From Modicisalibacter tunisiensis (GTDB lineage: Bacteria > Pseudomonadota > Gammaproteobacteria > Pseudomonadales > Halomonadaceae), in NCBI RefSeq assembly GCF_020148005.1, contig NZ_JAGXFD010000001.1:2502599-2566598 (forward strand): a stretch of 64,000 nt of DNA, given 5' to 3'. Under the pieces are notes generated by a model. The model was given only the letters and a program-made list of their open reading frames with translations. It ran no database searches and was not told where the DNA came from. This document shows positions 9,280-17,688 of this stretch, piece by piece. Within the stretch, counting starts at the first letter, position 1, and the number at the start of each line of letters is the position of its first letter. The position numbers and the translations under genes are program-made.

Positions 9280-9902
9280 GTGACGGGGATCAGGCCGCCG
9301 GCCTGCGACGCTGGGCCGCCGAGATGGCGCCGGTGCCGGAGGCCGACGACAGCAGCGAGCGGGCAGAGGCGGTGACGCCGGAAACGCAAACGCCTGCCAC
9401 GGCGGAGGAAACCGGGACGCCGACCTGGATTGTCGAGGCGTTACTGGAGCTGGCAGCGTCCCCCGCCGTGGTGGCCGAGACGGCGCCCGCGCCGCGCCGG
9501 CTGCTGCTGGTGCTGGGGCTGCCGGGCGGTGATGAGGCGGACACCCGGCCGGTCAGCGAGGCGCTGGCCCGCTGGCAGGCACAGGGCCAGCAGTGGGTCG
9601 GCGAGGCGGACGCCTGGCGCATCGTGCCCACGTCGGTGGACAGTCCGCACCTGCCGACCCTGGTCGGCGAGCAGTCGCGCTGGGCGCTGTGGGTGGGCAA
9701 TGATGCCGAGGCCTTTCGGCGCACCTACCGCCTGCTGAAACGACTGGCGCAGCGGGGTGGTCCGCGCCGGCTGCTGCTGGTGCATCCGCCGCTGGCCTCG
9801 CGGGTCGGACTGCTGGCCAACCTGCAGCAGGCCGCGGCGAGCTTCTTCGGCTTCGAGCTGTGGATCGTGCCCGTTCCCCGGCGTCGGCGACCCGACGCAT
9901 GA
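9276..9902 (+). CDS. FleN/MinD-like flagellar-cluster protein lacking a P-loop
   Basis: The 208-residue soluble protein overlaps flhF by 4 bases and flhE by 4 bases. In many polarly flagellated bacteria the gene after flhF is the MinD-type ATPase FleN (FlhG). The second half here resembles the end of such ATPases: a WVGNDAEAFRRTYRLLKRLAQRG helix, a RRLLLVHPPL strand, LLANLQQAAASFFGFEL and a final VPVP. The N-terminal half has an acidic Thr/Ala-rich stretch, and no deviant Walker A motif (KGGxGKT) is visible. It may be a degenerate FleN relative without ATPase activity. The homology is my inference from pattern; an unrelated flagellar accessory protein is possible. Confidence 0.5.
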   Translation: MSDGDQAAGLRRWAAEMAPVPEADDSSERAEAVTPETQTPATAEETGTPTWIVEALLELAASPAVVAETAPAPRRLLLVLGLPGGDEADTRPVSEALARWQAQGQQWVGEADAWRIVPTSVDSPHLPTLVGEQSRWALWVGNDAEAFRRTYRLLKRLAQRGGPRRLLLVHPPLASRVGLLANLQQAAASFFGFELWIVPVPRRRRPDA

Positions 9903-10327
9903 GCCGGGCGCGGCGCTTGTCGGCCGGGCTGCTGGTGGCCGGGCTGCTGCTGATGGCCGGGCCGGCCAGCGGTGCGGGAAGCTGGGTAGGGCGGGCGCCG
10001 GGCGTGACGCTGGGCACGCCCGGGCGCGTGGCAACCGCCGAGCCCATCACGCCACCGCCGGGGCTGCGGCCCGGGCGCATCACCACCGTGTCCTGGCGGT
10101 TCCGGGTGCCGGCGGGTCTGCCGGGGCTGGATGCCTGGCTGTGCCATCCCCGCCGTTGCCTGGAATTGCCGGCGGCGCGCGGGCGCAGTGAGGCCCTGCG
10201 CGGTCTGCCGGCCCGCGAGCCGCTGACCCTGCGCTTTCGCCTGCCGCCCGGCACCCGGCGTGGTGCGGTACCTTTCACCGGACTCCAGGTGATCGTCAAC
10301 TATCGCGAGACGCAAAACGCTAAATAG
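9899..10327 (+). CDS. flhE: Periplasmic flagellar protein FlhE
   Basis: The 142-residue protein has a signal peptide (Arg-rich start, hydrophobic core to about residue 22, ASGAG cleavage region). The mature sequence parallels enteric FlhE: GSWVGRAPGVTL near the start, TTVSWRFRV, the pair in LCHPRRCLEL with two Cys, and the C-terminal VIVNYR. In enterics FlhE is periplasmic, is encoded after flhA, and has been linked to controlling proton leakage through the export gate. Start chosen at 9899 by the ATGA overlap with the preceding gene. A longer upstream frame would place extra residues before the signal peptide. Confidence 0.8.
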   Translation: MSRARRLSAGLLVAGLLLMAGPASGAGSWVGRAPGVTLGTPGRVATAEPITPPPGLRPGRITTVSWRFRVPAGLPGLDAWLCHPRRCLELPAARGRSEALRGLPAREPLTLRFRLPPGTRRGAVPFTGLQVIVNYRETQNAK

Positions 10328-10354
10328 CCCGAGACCCGGTCAGGTATTCGCCGC

Positions 10355-10382
10355 TTGGGGTGTCCGGCGAGAGCGACATAAT
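10355..10382 (+). promoter_or_regulatory. Candidate sigma-70-type promoter for fliA
   Basis: TTGGGG (10355-10360) and CATAAT (10377-10382) are separated by 16 bases and lie 55 bases before the fliA start. No sigma-28 consensus was found here. Spacing and match are moderate, so this is a candidate only. Confidence 0.3.
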
Positions 10383-10436
10383 GCCGGTATCGGTCGCCGC
10401 TCGGCGCCGCCACCGGCTGCAGGCTTGGAACCGAAG

Positions 10437-11153
10437 ATGTACACGGCACAGGGTAAAATCGATCAACGGGCCTTGCTGGACCAGTACCTGCCCGTCGTCC
10501 GGCGCCAGGCGCTGGCGCTCCAGGTTCGCCTGCCGGCCAGCGTCGATCTGGACGACCTGATTCAGGCCGGCATGGTCGGACTGCTCGATGCCCTGGGGCG
10601 CTACAGCGCCGAGCAGGGGGCGAGCCTGGCGACCTATGCCAGCCAGCGGATTCGCGGGGCGATGATCGACGAGCTGCGCAGTCGCGACTGGGTGCCGCGC
10701 AGCGTCCGCCGCCATGCCCGCGAGATCGACGAGACCATCCGCCGGCTCGAGCAGCAGCTGGGGCGTCAGGCCGAGGAGCGCGAGATCGCCGACGCCCTGG
10801 CGCTGGAGGTCGACGAGTATCGCCAGCGACTGGCCGACACCAACGGCGGCCACCTGATGGGGCTCGACGAGATCATCGCCGAGGGCGGTGAACCCGAGGC
10901 CGGTGATGGCGCACCGCCGTCACCCTTCGAGGCGCTGGCCGGCTCGCAGCAGCGCGAGCGCCTGGTCGCGGCGATCGAGCAGCTTCCCGAACGCGAGAAG
11001 CTGCTGCTCGGCCTGTACTATCAGGAAGAGCTCAACCTCAAGGAGATCGGGGCGGTGCTCGGGGTCAGCGAATCCCGGGTCTGCCAGCTTCACAGTCAGG
11101 CGGTGGCCCGTCTGCGCAGCCGCCTCAGGGCCGCCGAGGAGGCCGAGGACTGA
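10437..11153 (+). CDS. fliA: RNA polymerase sigma-28 factor FliA
   Basis: FliA directs transcription of late flagellar and chemotaxis genes. The protein (238 residues from the ATG at 10437) matches E. coli FliA along its length: region 2 (VRLPASVDLDDLIQAGMVGLLDA, QRIRGAMIDELRSRDWVPRSVRR), region 3 (EQQLGRQAEEREIADAL) and region 4 with its helix-turn-helix (LYYQEELNLKEIGAVLGVSESRVCQLHSQA). A TTG 12 bases upstream is an alternative start. The MYTAQGKID start corresponds to LYTAEGVMD in E. coli. It closes the flagellar block, and an anti-sigma gene is not in the window. Confidence 0.94.
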   Translation: MYTAQGKIDQRALLDQYLPVVRRQALALQVRLPASVDLDDLIQAGMVGLLDALGRYSAEQGASLATYASQRIRGAMIDELRSRDWVPRSVRRHAREIDETIRRLEQQLGRQAEEREIADALALEVDEYRQRLADTNGGHLMGLDEIIAEGGEPEAGDGAPPSPFEALAGSQQRERLVAAIEQLPEREKLLLGLYYQEELNLKEIGAVLGVSESRVCQLHSQAVARLRSRLRAAEEAED

Positions 11154-11201
11154 GCCGGCTTTCGTGCCTCCCTCTGTTGATGGCCTGTCGAGCCGAGGCG
11201 A

Positions 11202-11852
11202 TCAGCCCGTTTCGGCGGCTTCTCCCGTCGTTTCCTTCTCTTCCGTCCCTTTCGTGCCTTCGGGGGCCTGCCACTGGCGCCGGAGCCCTTCCGCGATCTG
11301 TTCGGCCACGCTGTTCCAGCTTTTCCCCAGGGCCTTGACCAGCGCCGGGTAGCCGTCCTGCTCCAGCACTTCGCTGGCCTGGAAGGACGACTGTCGGCGA
11401 AGCTCGCCCTGCCCGTCACGCAGCTGCCAGAGTCCGCCGGCGATGGCCCGGCCGTCGTAGCGGCCCTGGAACTGCTCGACCTCCACGGACAGGTGCCAGG
11501 CCGTGTCGGGGCCGGTGCCTCCGAGCACGCGCGCCCCGGGCAGGGCACGGCTCAGCCGCTGACGCAGCGTCCGCGCCAGCTGCCGGTCGAGCGGTTCCGC
11601 CCACTGGTGCCGGCCGGCCGCCTGCAGGCGCAGGGGATCGGTCTGCAGCACGATGCCGGCGTCATCCAGGTAGCGGGCGACGCGCACGTCGTCGATGACC
11701 AGGGTGTGCTCGGCCGGACCCCGCACGGCAGAGGACGTGGTCGTGTCGCCGGCCGGCAGCAGGTAGCGTTCGGTGGCCGGCCCGCCGCCGCTGGCGCAGC
11801 CGGCCAGCAGGGCGCCCAGCAGCATCAGGCAAAGCGGCTTGGTGACTTGCAT
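11202..11852 (-). CDS. pqiC: Outer-membrane-associated lipoprotein PqiC
   Basis: PqiC is the lipoprotein partner of PqiB and is thought to form the outer-membrane end of a lipid-transport conduit. The 216-residue protein has a lipoprotein signal (LLLGALLAGC, lipid-modified Cys at about 19). The body is of the ABC-transport auxiliary lipoprotein type (DUF330), including TERYLLPAG and LQTDPLRLQAAGRHQWAEPL. The C-terminal 20 residues are Thr/Glu/Gly-rich. The gene starts 21 bp after pqiB and ends close to the end of the convergent fliA. Confidence 0.85.
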   Translation of the reverse strand: MQVTKPLCLMLLGALLAGCASGGGPATERYLLPAGDTTTSSAVRGPAEHTLVIDDVRVARYLDDAGIVLQTDPLRLQAAGRHQWAEPLDRQLARTLRQRLSRALPGARVLGGTGPDTAWHLSVEVEQFQGRYDGRAIAGGLWQLRDGQGELRRQSSFQASEVLEQDGYPALVKALGKSWNSVAEQIAEGLRRQWQAPEGTKGTEEKETTGEAAETG

Positions 11853-11873
11853 CCCTTCATCTCCCTGTCAAGG

Positions 11874-13520
11874 TCAGCGCTCGGGGGCCCGCGGGACCGG
11901 ATCACTCGACGGCTTTCGATCGAAGATCAGCGCATTGGGCTGCTCCTCGAGGGTCTTCGCCAGCGGCTGCAGGTCCCGGACCAGGCGTTCGATGCCCTGC
12001 AGGGTGTCGTTGAGCTGGCGATAGGCCGCGGAGTCCGGCGACAGGCCGTCGAGGGTGGTGCGCAGGTTCTCGAGCGTGCGGTTGAGATTGCCGGGGATCT
12101 GGCGGGTCGCCGGGTCATCCAGCATGGCGCGCAGTGCCTCGGCGCTGTGCTGGACTTCCTCGAGGGTGGCCTGCGAGGTGGCCAGGGTCTGATCGAGCTT
12201 GTCGAGTATCGGTTCCACCTGCAGGGCGTTGAGCTTGTCGAGCAGGTTGGAGACCTTCTGCTCGATCTGCGCGAAGCCGCCGGCGGTGGTGGGGAAGACC
12301 GTCTTGCCCTCGAAGGTTTCCGCCTGATAGTCGCCGCGCAGTTCCTTGTCGAAGTTGAGGTCCACGAACAGCGCGCCGGTGAGCAGGTTGCCGGCCTTGA
12401 GCGAGGCGCGCAGCCCGTAGTCGAACATCCGCGTGAAGCGCTCGTGCCAGGCATTGAGGTCGATCGGTGCGTCGCTGCCGGCATTCAGCCGCTGGGGCTC
12501 GATGCGGATCAGCACGGGAATGGCGAAGCGCTGGCGGGTGTCGGGCTGCGGCGCGGTGAAGTGCCAGGGCACGCTGACCACGGTGCCGACGCGCACGCCG
12601 CGGTACTCCACCGGCGAGCCCTTGGAGAGCCCGCGCACGGTGTCGTCGACCAGCATCACGTATTCCAGATAGCGGTTGTAGGTGCCCTGCAGGGCGCTCT
12701 CCTCGTCGGGGAAGAGCTGATAGGTGCTGTCCGGCCTGGCCTTGGGGCCGGGAGCGACATCCTCGGGGATGCCGAAGGTCACGCCGCCGCCGACCACCGC
12801 CTCGAGGGATTCCACGTTCAGGCTGACCCCTTCGGAATCGAGGCTGACGTTGATGCCCGAGGCCGACCAGAAGCGGGTCGCCTCGGTGATCAGCACGTCA
12901 TAGGGGGACTCGATGAACAGCCGGTGGTGCATCTCGCGATCCTCGGGGTCGAAGGTGGCGTCTTCCACCCGGCCCACCGTGAAGCCCTGGTAGGTGACCG
13001 GGTCGCCGACCCGCAGCGAGCTGCCCAGCTGGCTGATCAGGTTGATGCGGATGCCCTCGGCGCCCGGCGGGGCGACCGGCGGCTGCTCCAGGACCTTGAA
13101 ATGGTAGCGGGATTCGTCGCTCTGGCCGGGCTGCAGCTGGATGTAGGCCCCCGAGAGCACGGTATTGAGGCCGCTGATGCCCTCGCGCCCGATGCGTGGC
13201 TTGACCACCCAGAACTGGGTGCCTGCGTTGAGCATGCGCTCGGCATCCTCGCTCATCCGCGCGGTGACCACCGTGTGGCTCAGGTCGTCCGACAGGCGCA
13301 CGCTCTCGACGCGGCCGACCTCGACGTTGCGGGTCTTGATCAGCGTCTTGCCGGCCTCGATGCCCTCGGCGTTGGGCATCTCCAGGGTGATCTGCGGTCC
13401 GCGCCGGCTGACATTGTCGTACACCAGCCACAGGCCGAGCGCCAGCGCGACCAGGGGCACGATCCAGATCGGCGAGATGCGTGACTGGGCATGGCGACGG
13501 GCGCGGTGCGCTTCAGGCAT
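11874..13520 (-). CDS. pqiB: MCE-family periplasmic protein PqiB
   Basis: PqiB is an inner-membrane-anchored protein with several MCE (MlaD) domains that forms a long periplasmic tunnel for lipids in E. coli. Length (548 residues) matches the E. coli protein. One transmembrane anchor is visible (IWIVPLVALALGLWLVYDNV, about 18-38). MCE repeats begin at about 45 (GPQITLEMPNAEGIEAGKT), 160 (GDPVTYQGFTVGRVED) and 290 (GSPVEYRGVRVGTV). A C-terminal coiled-coil-like helical region (about 400-530) contains LLDKLNALQVEPILDKLDQTL. It overlaps the end of pqiA by 8 bases. Confidence 0.93.
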   Translation of the reverse strand: MPEAHRARRHAQSRISPIWIVPLVALALGLWLVYDNVSRRGPQITLEMPNAEGIEAGKTLIKTRNVEVGRVESVRLSDDLSHTVVTARMSEDAERMLNAGTQFWVVKPRIGREGISGLNTVLSGAYIQLQPGQSDESRYHFKVLEQPPVAPPGAEGIRINLISQLGSSLRVGDPVTYQGFTVGRVEDATFDPEDREMHHRLFIESPYDVLITEATRFWSASGINVSLDSEGVSLNVESLEAVVGGGVTFGIPEDVAPGPKARPDSTYQLFPDEESALQGTYNRYLEYVMLVDDTVRGLSKGSPVEYRGVRVGTVVSVPWHFTAPQPDTRQRFAIPVLIRIEPQRLNAGSDAPIDLNAWHERFTRMFDYGLRASLKAGNLLTGALFVDLNFDKELRGDYQAETFEGKTVFPTTAGGFAQIEQKVSNLLDKLNALQVEPILDKLDQTLATSQATLEEVQHSAEALRAMLDDPATRQIPGNLNRTLENLRTTLDGLSPDSAAYRQLNDTLQGIERLVRDLQPLAKTLEEQPNALIFDRKPSSDPVPRAPER

Positions 13521-14856
13521 GGGAGGCTTCCTTCTCGGGGGGCCGCGGCGCCTGCCACAGCAGGCGCGGGTCGAAGCTGATGGCGGCCAGCATGGTCAGC
13601 ACGACCACGGCGGCGAAGGCCAGGGCGGCGGGCCCGGGGGTGATCGACATCAGGGCGCCGGCGCGGATCAGGGCGACGAGGATGGCCACCACGAAGACAT
13701 CGACCATCGACCAGCGACCGATCAGCTCGGTGAGACGATACAGCCGGGTACGGGTCATGCGAAAGCGTCCGGCACGATGGCGCAGCGCGAAGCACAGCCA
13801 GCCCAGGGCCAGCAGCTTGCCCACCGGGACCAGTACGCTGGCGATGAAGATCACCAGTGCCACGGGGTAGGAGCCCATCTGCCAGAGCTGCACGACACCG
13901 CCGATGATGGTCGAGGGATGCGCCTCGCCCAGGTGCGTGGTGACCATGATCGGGTAGAGATTCGCCGGCAGGTACATGAAGGACGCCGCGATGATCAGCG
14001 CCCAGGTGCGCTGCAGGCTGTTCGGCAGGCGGGCGTGGAGGTGCTCGCCGCAGCGCCGGCAGCGGCCGTTCCCCTGTTCATCGAGGCGGTTGACCAGCCC
14101 GCACGTGGGGCAGCCCGACAGCCCCTGCTCGGCTGCCGTGGCGCCGGTGCGGCTCCCGGCCGGGGCCAGTGGCTCGCCGGTCAGCGAGAACCACAGCCAG
14201 TCGCGGTCCAGCGACAGGGTGGTCAGCAGCAGCAGCAGGGCGAAGGCGCAGAAGGCCCAGAAGGCGACGCCCAGGCTGATCGCGGCGAGGCTGGCGATCT
14301 TGATCAGGCTCACCAGCGCGCCGACGATGAACACGTCGGCCATCATCCACGGGTGCATGTGCACCAGCGAGCGCGCGATGCCCCGGCTCAGCGGCAGGGG
14401 GTGGCGGCGGAGCAGGCCGATGTGCAGCCAGATCACGCTGCACAGATAGAGCGCCGGCAGCACGGCGATGGTGAGCATGACGGCGATCGCCACCAGCGGC
14501 TGATGGAAGTGCACCAGGCTCGCGGCGGTGTCGTAGAGCCCGATGCGGTTGCCGACGCCGCTGATCTCGAAGCTGATGAAGGGAAAGGCCACTGCCACGA
14601 CGAGCGCCACCAGTGCGGCCGCGGCCAGGGCCAGGCTGCGCTGGGCCGGCTGGGCGTGCCGGGTGACCAGGGTGTGCCCGCAGCGCGGGCAGTCGGCGCG
14701 CTCGCCCGGGCGCAGCGGCGGCAGAGCCACCAGCCAGTCGCACTCGTGGCAGACGCGCAGCCGGCGTCGCGTCCTCGGGGCAGGCGCGAGCGGGAGGGGG
14801 AACGTGGCCGGCGACGGCATCCGAGAGATCACCGGCATGCAAGAGGCGCGTTGCAC
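13513..14856 (-). CDS. pqiA: Inner-membrane protein PqiA
   Basis: PqiA is the integral membrane partner of PqiB in the paraquat-inducible envelope system. The 447-residue protein has two PqiA domains, each opened by a Cys-rich zinc-ribbon-like segment: CHECDWLVAL with CPRCG near residue 40, and CPTCGLVNRL with CRRCG near 230. Each is followed by about four hydrophobic helices. An Arg/Pro-rich leader precedes the first domain, and ATG codons inside it (residues 7 and 12) are alternative starts. It is first in the pqiABC operon. In enterics SoxRS controls this operon; no such site could be identified here. Confidence 0.93.
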   Translation of the reverse strand: MQRASCMPVISRMPSPATFPLPLAPAPRTRRRLRVCHECDWLVALPPLRPGERADCPRCGHTLVTRHAQPAQRSLALAAAALVALVVAVAFPFISFEISGVGNRIGLYDTAASLVHFHQPLVAIAVMLTIAVLPALYLCSVIWLHIGLLRRHPLPLSRGIARSLVHMHPWMMADVFIVGALVSLIKIASLAAISLGVAFWAFCAFALLLLLTTLSLDRDWLWFSLTGEPLAPAGSRTGATAAEQGLSGCPTCGLVNRLDEQGNGRCRRCGEHLHARLPNSLQRTWALIIAASFMYLPANLYPIMVTTHLGEAHPSTIIGGVVQLWQMGSYPVALVIFIASVLVPVGKLLALGWLCFALRHRAGRFRMTRTRLYRLTELIGRWSMVDVFVVAILVALIRAGALMSITPGPAALAFAAVVVLTMLAAISFDPRLLWQAPRPPEKEASHA

Positions 14857-14999
14857 ATGCGGCTAGTGTAACCCTTTCATGGTCCGCGTCGAACACCGTT
14901 TCGTGCCGGCGCGGCTGGCCGCCACGACCGATCTTGGGCATCATGCGGCGTTCCGGAGCCGCGTCGGCTCCACCGAGTCATGACCAAGGGAGTCTACAC

Positions 15000-15974
15000 G
15001 TGCTATTGGCAATCGCAGCCATCCTCGTCGGCCTCGTGCTGCTGGTGTGGAGCGCCGATCGCTTCATCGACGGCGCCGCGGCCACGGCCGCCCACCTGGG
15101 CGTGCCCTCGTTGCTGATCGGCATCCTGATCATCGGCTTCGGCACCTCGGCGCCGGAGATGATGGTCTCGGCGCTGGCGGCGCTGGATGGCAACCCCGGG
15201 CTGGCGCTGGGCAATGCCTACGGGTCGAACATCGCCAACATCGGCCTGATCCTGGGGGTCGTGGCCCTGGTCAGCCCTCTGGCCGTGCACTCCCAGGTCA
15301 TCCGTCAGGAGCTGCCGCTGCTGGGCCTGGCCACCCTGATCGCCGGCGCGCTGCTGCTCAATGGCACGATCTCGCGGCTGGATGGCGTGCTGCTGCTGGT
15401 CATGCTGGTCGGGGTGATGACCCTGAGCGTGATCCGCGCACGTCGGCAGGGCGGGGATGCGCTCGGCGCCAATACCCAGGAGAGCATGGCCGAACACCCC
15501 ATGTCGCTGCGTGCCGGCATCGTCTGGACGCTGGTCGGCCTGCTGCTGCTGATCGTCAGTTCGCGACTGCTGGTGTGGGGGGCGGTCTACGTGGCCCAGG
15601 CCTTCGGCGTCAGCGACCTGATCATCGGTCTCACCGTCGTGGCGCTGGGTACCTCGCTGCCGGAGCTGGCCTCGTCGATCGCCGCCGTGCGCAAGAACGA
15701 GCACGACCTGGTGCTGGGCAACGTGGTGGGCTCCAACCTGTTCAACCTGCTGGCGGTGGTGGGCCTGGCGGCGGTGATCGCGCCGATCGACGTCGATGCC
15801 GAGGTGCTGGTTCGCGACTGGCCGGTGATGGCGGTGCTGACGCTGGCCCTGCTGATCTTCGGCATCGGCCTGCGCGGCCAGGGGCGCATCAGCCGGTTCG
15901 AGGCGCTCACGCTGCTGCTGGCCTACCTGGGCTACAACGCCTATCTGGTCCATACCCTCGTCCGCGCGGTCTGA
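15000..15974 (+). CDS. Calcium/sodium antiporter of the YrbG (CaCA) family
   Basis: This is a polytopic inner-membrane cation exchanger that probably exports Ca2+ or Na+. The 324-residue protein has about ten hydrophobic segments in two inverted halves. Each half carries the alpha-repeat signature: GFGTSAPEMMVS (about 44-55) followed by GNAYGSNIANIGLIL, and ALGTSLPELASSIAA followed by GNVVGSNLFNLLAV. The GTG at 15000 follows AAGGGAG at good spacing and gives a protein beginning with the first membrane helix. An upstream ATG at 14934 would add 22 residues without family likeness. The gene stands alone. Confidence 0.88.
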   Translation: MLLAIAAILVGLVLLVWSADRFIDGAAATAAHLGVPSLLIGILIIGFGTSAPEMMVSALAALDGNPGLALGNAYGSNIANIGLILGVVALVSPLAVHSQVIRQELPLLGLATLIAGALLLNGTISRLDGVLLLVMLVGVMTLSVIRARRQGGDALGANTQESMAEHPMSLRAGIVWTLVGLLLLIVSSRLLVWGAVYVAQAFGVSDLIIGLTVVALGTSLPELASSIAAVRKNEHDLVLGNVVGSNLFNLLAVVGLAAVIAPIDVDAEVLVRDWPVMAVLTLALLIFGIGLRGQGRISRFEALTLLLAYLGYNAYLVHTLVRAV

Positions 15975-16090
15975 GCGCCCCCGCGGCTCTCTCGCTATCC
16001 CAAGCAACCCACGATGAGGCCCGGTCCGGTCGGGATCATCATGCGGCAACATGCCCTACCCGGGTGCGGCAACGCGCCCCATTTTCTGCC

Positions 16091-16119
16091 TTAAGTGCAT
16101 GCCACGGCGGGCGTATCAT
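16091..16119 (+). promoter_or_regulatory. Candidate promoter upstream of cioAB
   Basis: TTAAGT (16091-16096) and TATCAT (16114-16119) are separated by 17 bases within the 298-base gap before cioA, and lie about 150 bases upstream of its start. No FNR-type TTGAT-N4-ATCAA box was seen in this gap, although bd oxidases are often oxygen-regulated. The rest of the gap holds nothing else I can name. Confidence 0.35.
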
Positions 16120-16272
16120 GAATCCCGAGCTTGCCTGGCTCGCGGGACGGGAGCGTCTACGCTGACAGGCAATGGTGAATCGTGAACGCCTGCGCGACGG
16201 CCACGCGGCCCGAGAGATAACCATCCCACGCAGCGACGATGATCCAGGCCCTGACTTCATCGAGGTATCGTC

Positions 16273-17685
16273 ATGGAACTAGATCCGATCCTGCTGTCGC
16301 GATTGCAATTCGCGTTCGTGGTGTCCTTCCACGCCATCTTCCCGGTCTTCACCATCGGGCTGGCCTCCTACCTGGCCCTGCTCTACGGGCTGTTCGTCAA
16401 GACCGGCAACCCCGCCTGGGAGCGCCTCGCCGAGCTCTGGACCCGGGTCTTCGCCGTGGTCTTCGGCATGGGGGTGGTCTCGGGCATCGTCATGTCGTTC
16501 CAGTTCGGCACCAACTGGAGCAACTTCGCCCAGGCCACGTCGAACTTCCTGGGACCGATGCTCAGCTACGAGGTGATCACCGCGTTCTTCCTCGAGGCCG
16601 GCTTCCTCGGCGTGCTGCTGTTCGGCCGCCATCGCGTGTCGCCCAGGGTTCACCTGTTCGCGGCGATCATGGTGGCGATCGGCACGTTGATCTCGGCGTT
16701 CTGGATCCTGGCCACCAACAGCTGGATGCAGACGCCGGCCGGCGTCGAGTACCGGGACGGCGTCTTCCATGTCACCTCGTGGCTGGAGGCGATCTTCAAC
16801 CCGTCGTTCCCGTATCGCCTGGCCCACATGGTCATCGCCTCCTTCCTGACCGGCGGGTTCGTGGTGGCCGGGGTGAGCGCCTGGTATCTGCTGCGCGGTC
16901 ACGATGTCGAGGCCAATCGCAAGGCGCTGTCGATGTCGCTGTGGCTGCTGCTGATCGCCGCGCCGGTGCAGGCCGTGGTGGGCGACATGCACGGCCTCAA
17001 CACCCTCGAGCATCAGCCCACCAAGGTGGCGGCCATGGAGGCCAACTGGGAGCGCGAGGCCGGCGTGCCGCTGCTGCTGTTCGCGCTGCCCGACAAGAGC
17101 GCCCAGAGCAACCATTTCGAGATCGGCATTCCCCATATGGCGAGCCTGATACTCACCCACGAATGGAACGGCGAGGTCCCCGGGCTGCGCGAGGCGCCGG
17201 CCGACGAGCAGCCGCCGGTCTGGATCACCTTCTTCTCGTTCCGCGTCATGGTCGGGCTGGGGCTGCTGATGATCGCCTTCGCAGTGGCCGGCCTGTTGCT
17301 GCGTCGCGGCGGGCGCTTTTACACCAGCCGGCCCTTCCTGCAGGGCCTGCGGCTGATGAGCGTGGCGCCGTTCATCGCGGTCCTGGCGGGCTGGTTCGTC
17401 ACCGAGACGGGCCGAGCCCCGTGGCTGGTCTACGGCATGATGACCCAGGCCGAGGCGGTCACGCCGTCGCTGACCGGCGGCATGGCGCTGTTCACGCTGC
17501 TCGGCTACGTGGCCGTCTACGCCGTGGTGTTCTATGCCGGCGTCTACTACCTCACCCGGGTGATCCGCCAGGGCATGACCGAGGAGGGCGAGGTCGAGGA
17601 CGTGGAGCGGGCCATGCGCCCCCTGTCCGCGTCCCACGTGCCCTATGACGACGACTTCCGCGACGGCTACACCACCAGGAGCTGA
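16273..17685 (+). CDS. cioA: Cytochrome bd-type quinol oxidase subunit I, cyanide-insensitive type
   Basis: This subunit carries the haems that oxidise quinol and reduce O2 to water in the inner membrane. The 470-residue protein is shorter than E. coli CydA (522) and matches the short Q-loop, CioA-type group. Haem-ligand histidines are visible: His20 (FVVSFHAIFPVF) and His185 (YRLAHMVIASF). The quinol-site loop GDMHGLNTLEHQPTKVAAMEA and the late motif GRAPWLVYGMMTQAEAVTPS are also present. GAGG lies before the ATG. The cioB gene follows after 3 bases and the cydDC assembly exporter comes next. Confidence 0.93.
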   Translation: MELDPILLSRLQFAFVVSFHAIFPVFTIGLASYLALLYGLFVKTGNPAWERLAELWTRVFAVVFGMGVVSGIVMSFQFGTNWSNFAQATSNFLGPMLSYEVITAFFLEAGFLGVLLFGRHRVSPRVHLFAAIMVAIGTLISAFWILATNSWMQTPAGVEYRDGVFHVTSWLEAIFNPSFPYRLAHMVIASFLTGGFVVAGVSAWYLLRGHDVEANRKALSMSLWLLLIAAPVQAVVGDMHGLNTLEHQPTKVAAMEANWEREAGVPLLLFALPDKSAQSNHFEIGIPHMASLILTHEWNGEVPGLREAPADEQPPVWITFFSFRVMVGLGLLMIAFAVAGLLLRRGGRFYTSRPFLQGLRLMSVAPFIAVLAGWFVTETGRAPWLVYGMMTQAEAVTPSLTGGMALFTLLGYVAVYAVVFYAGVYYLTRVIRQGMTEEGEVEDVERAMRPLSASHVPYDDDFRDGYTTRS

Positions 17686-17688
17686 CCC

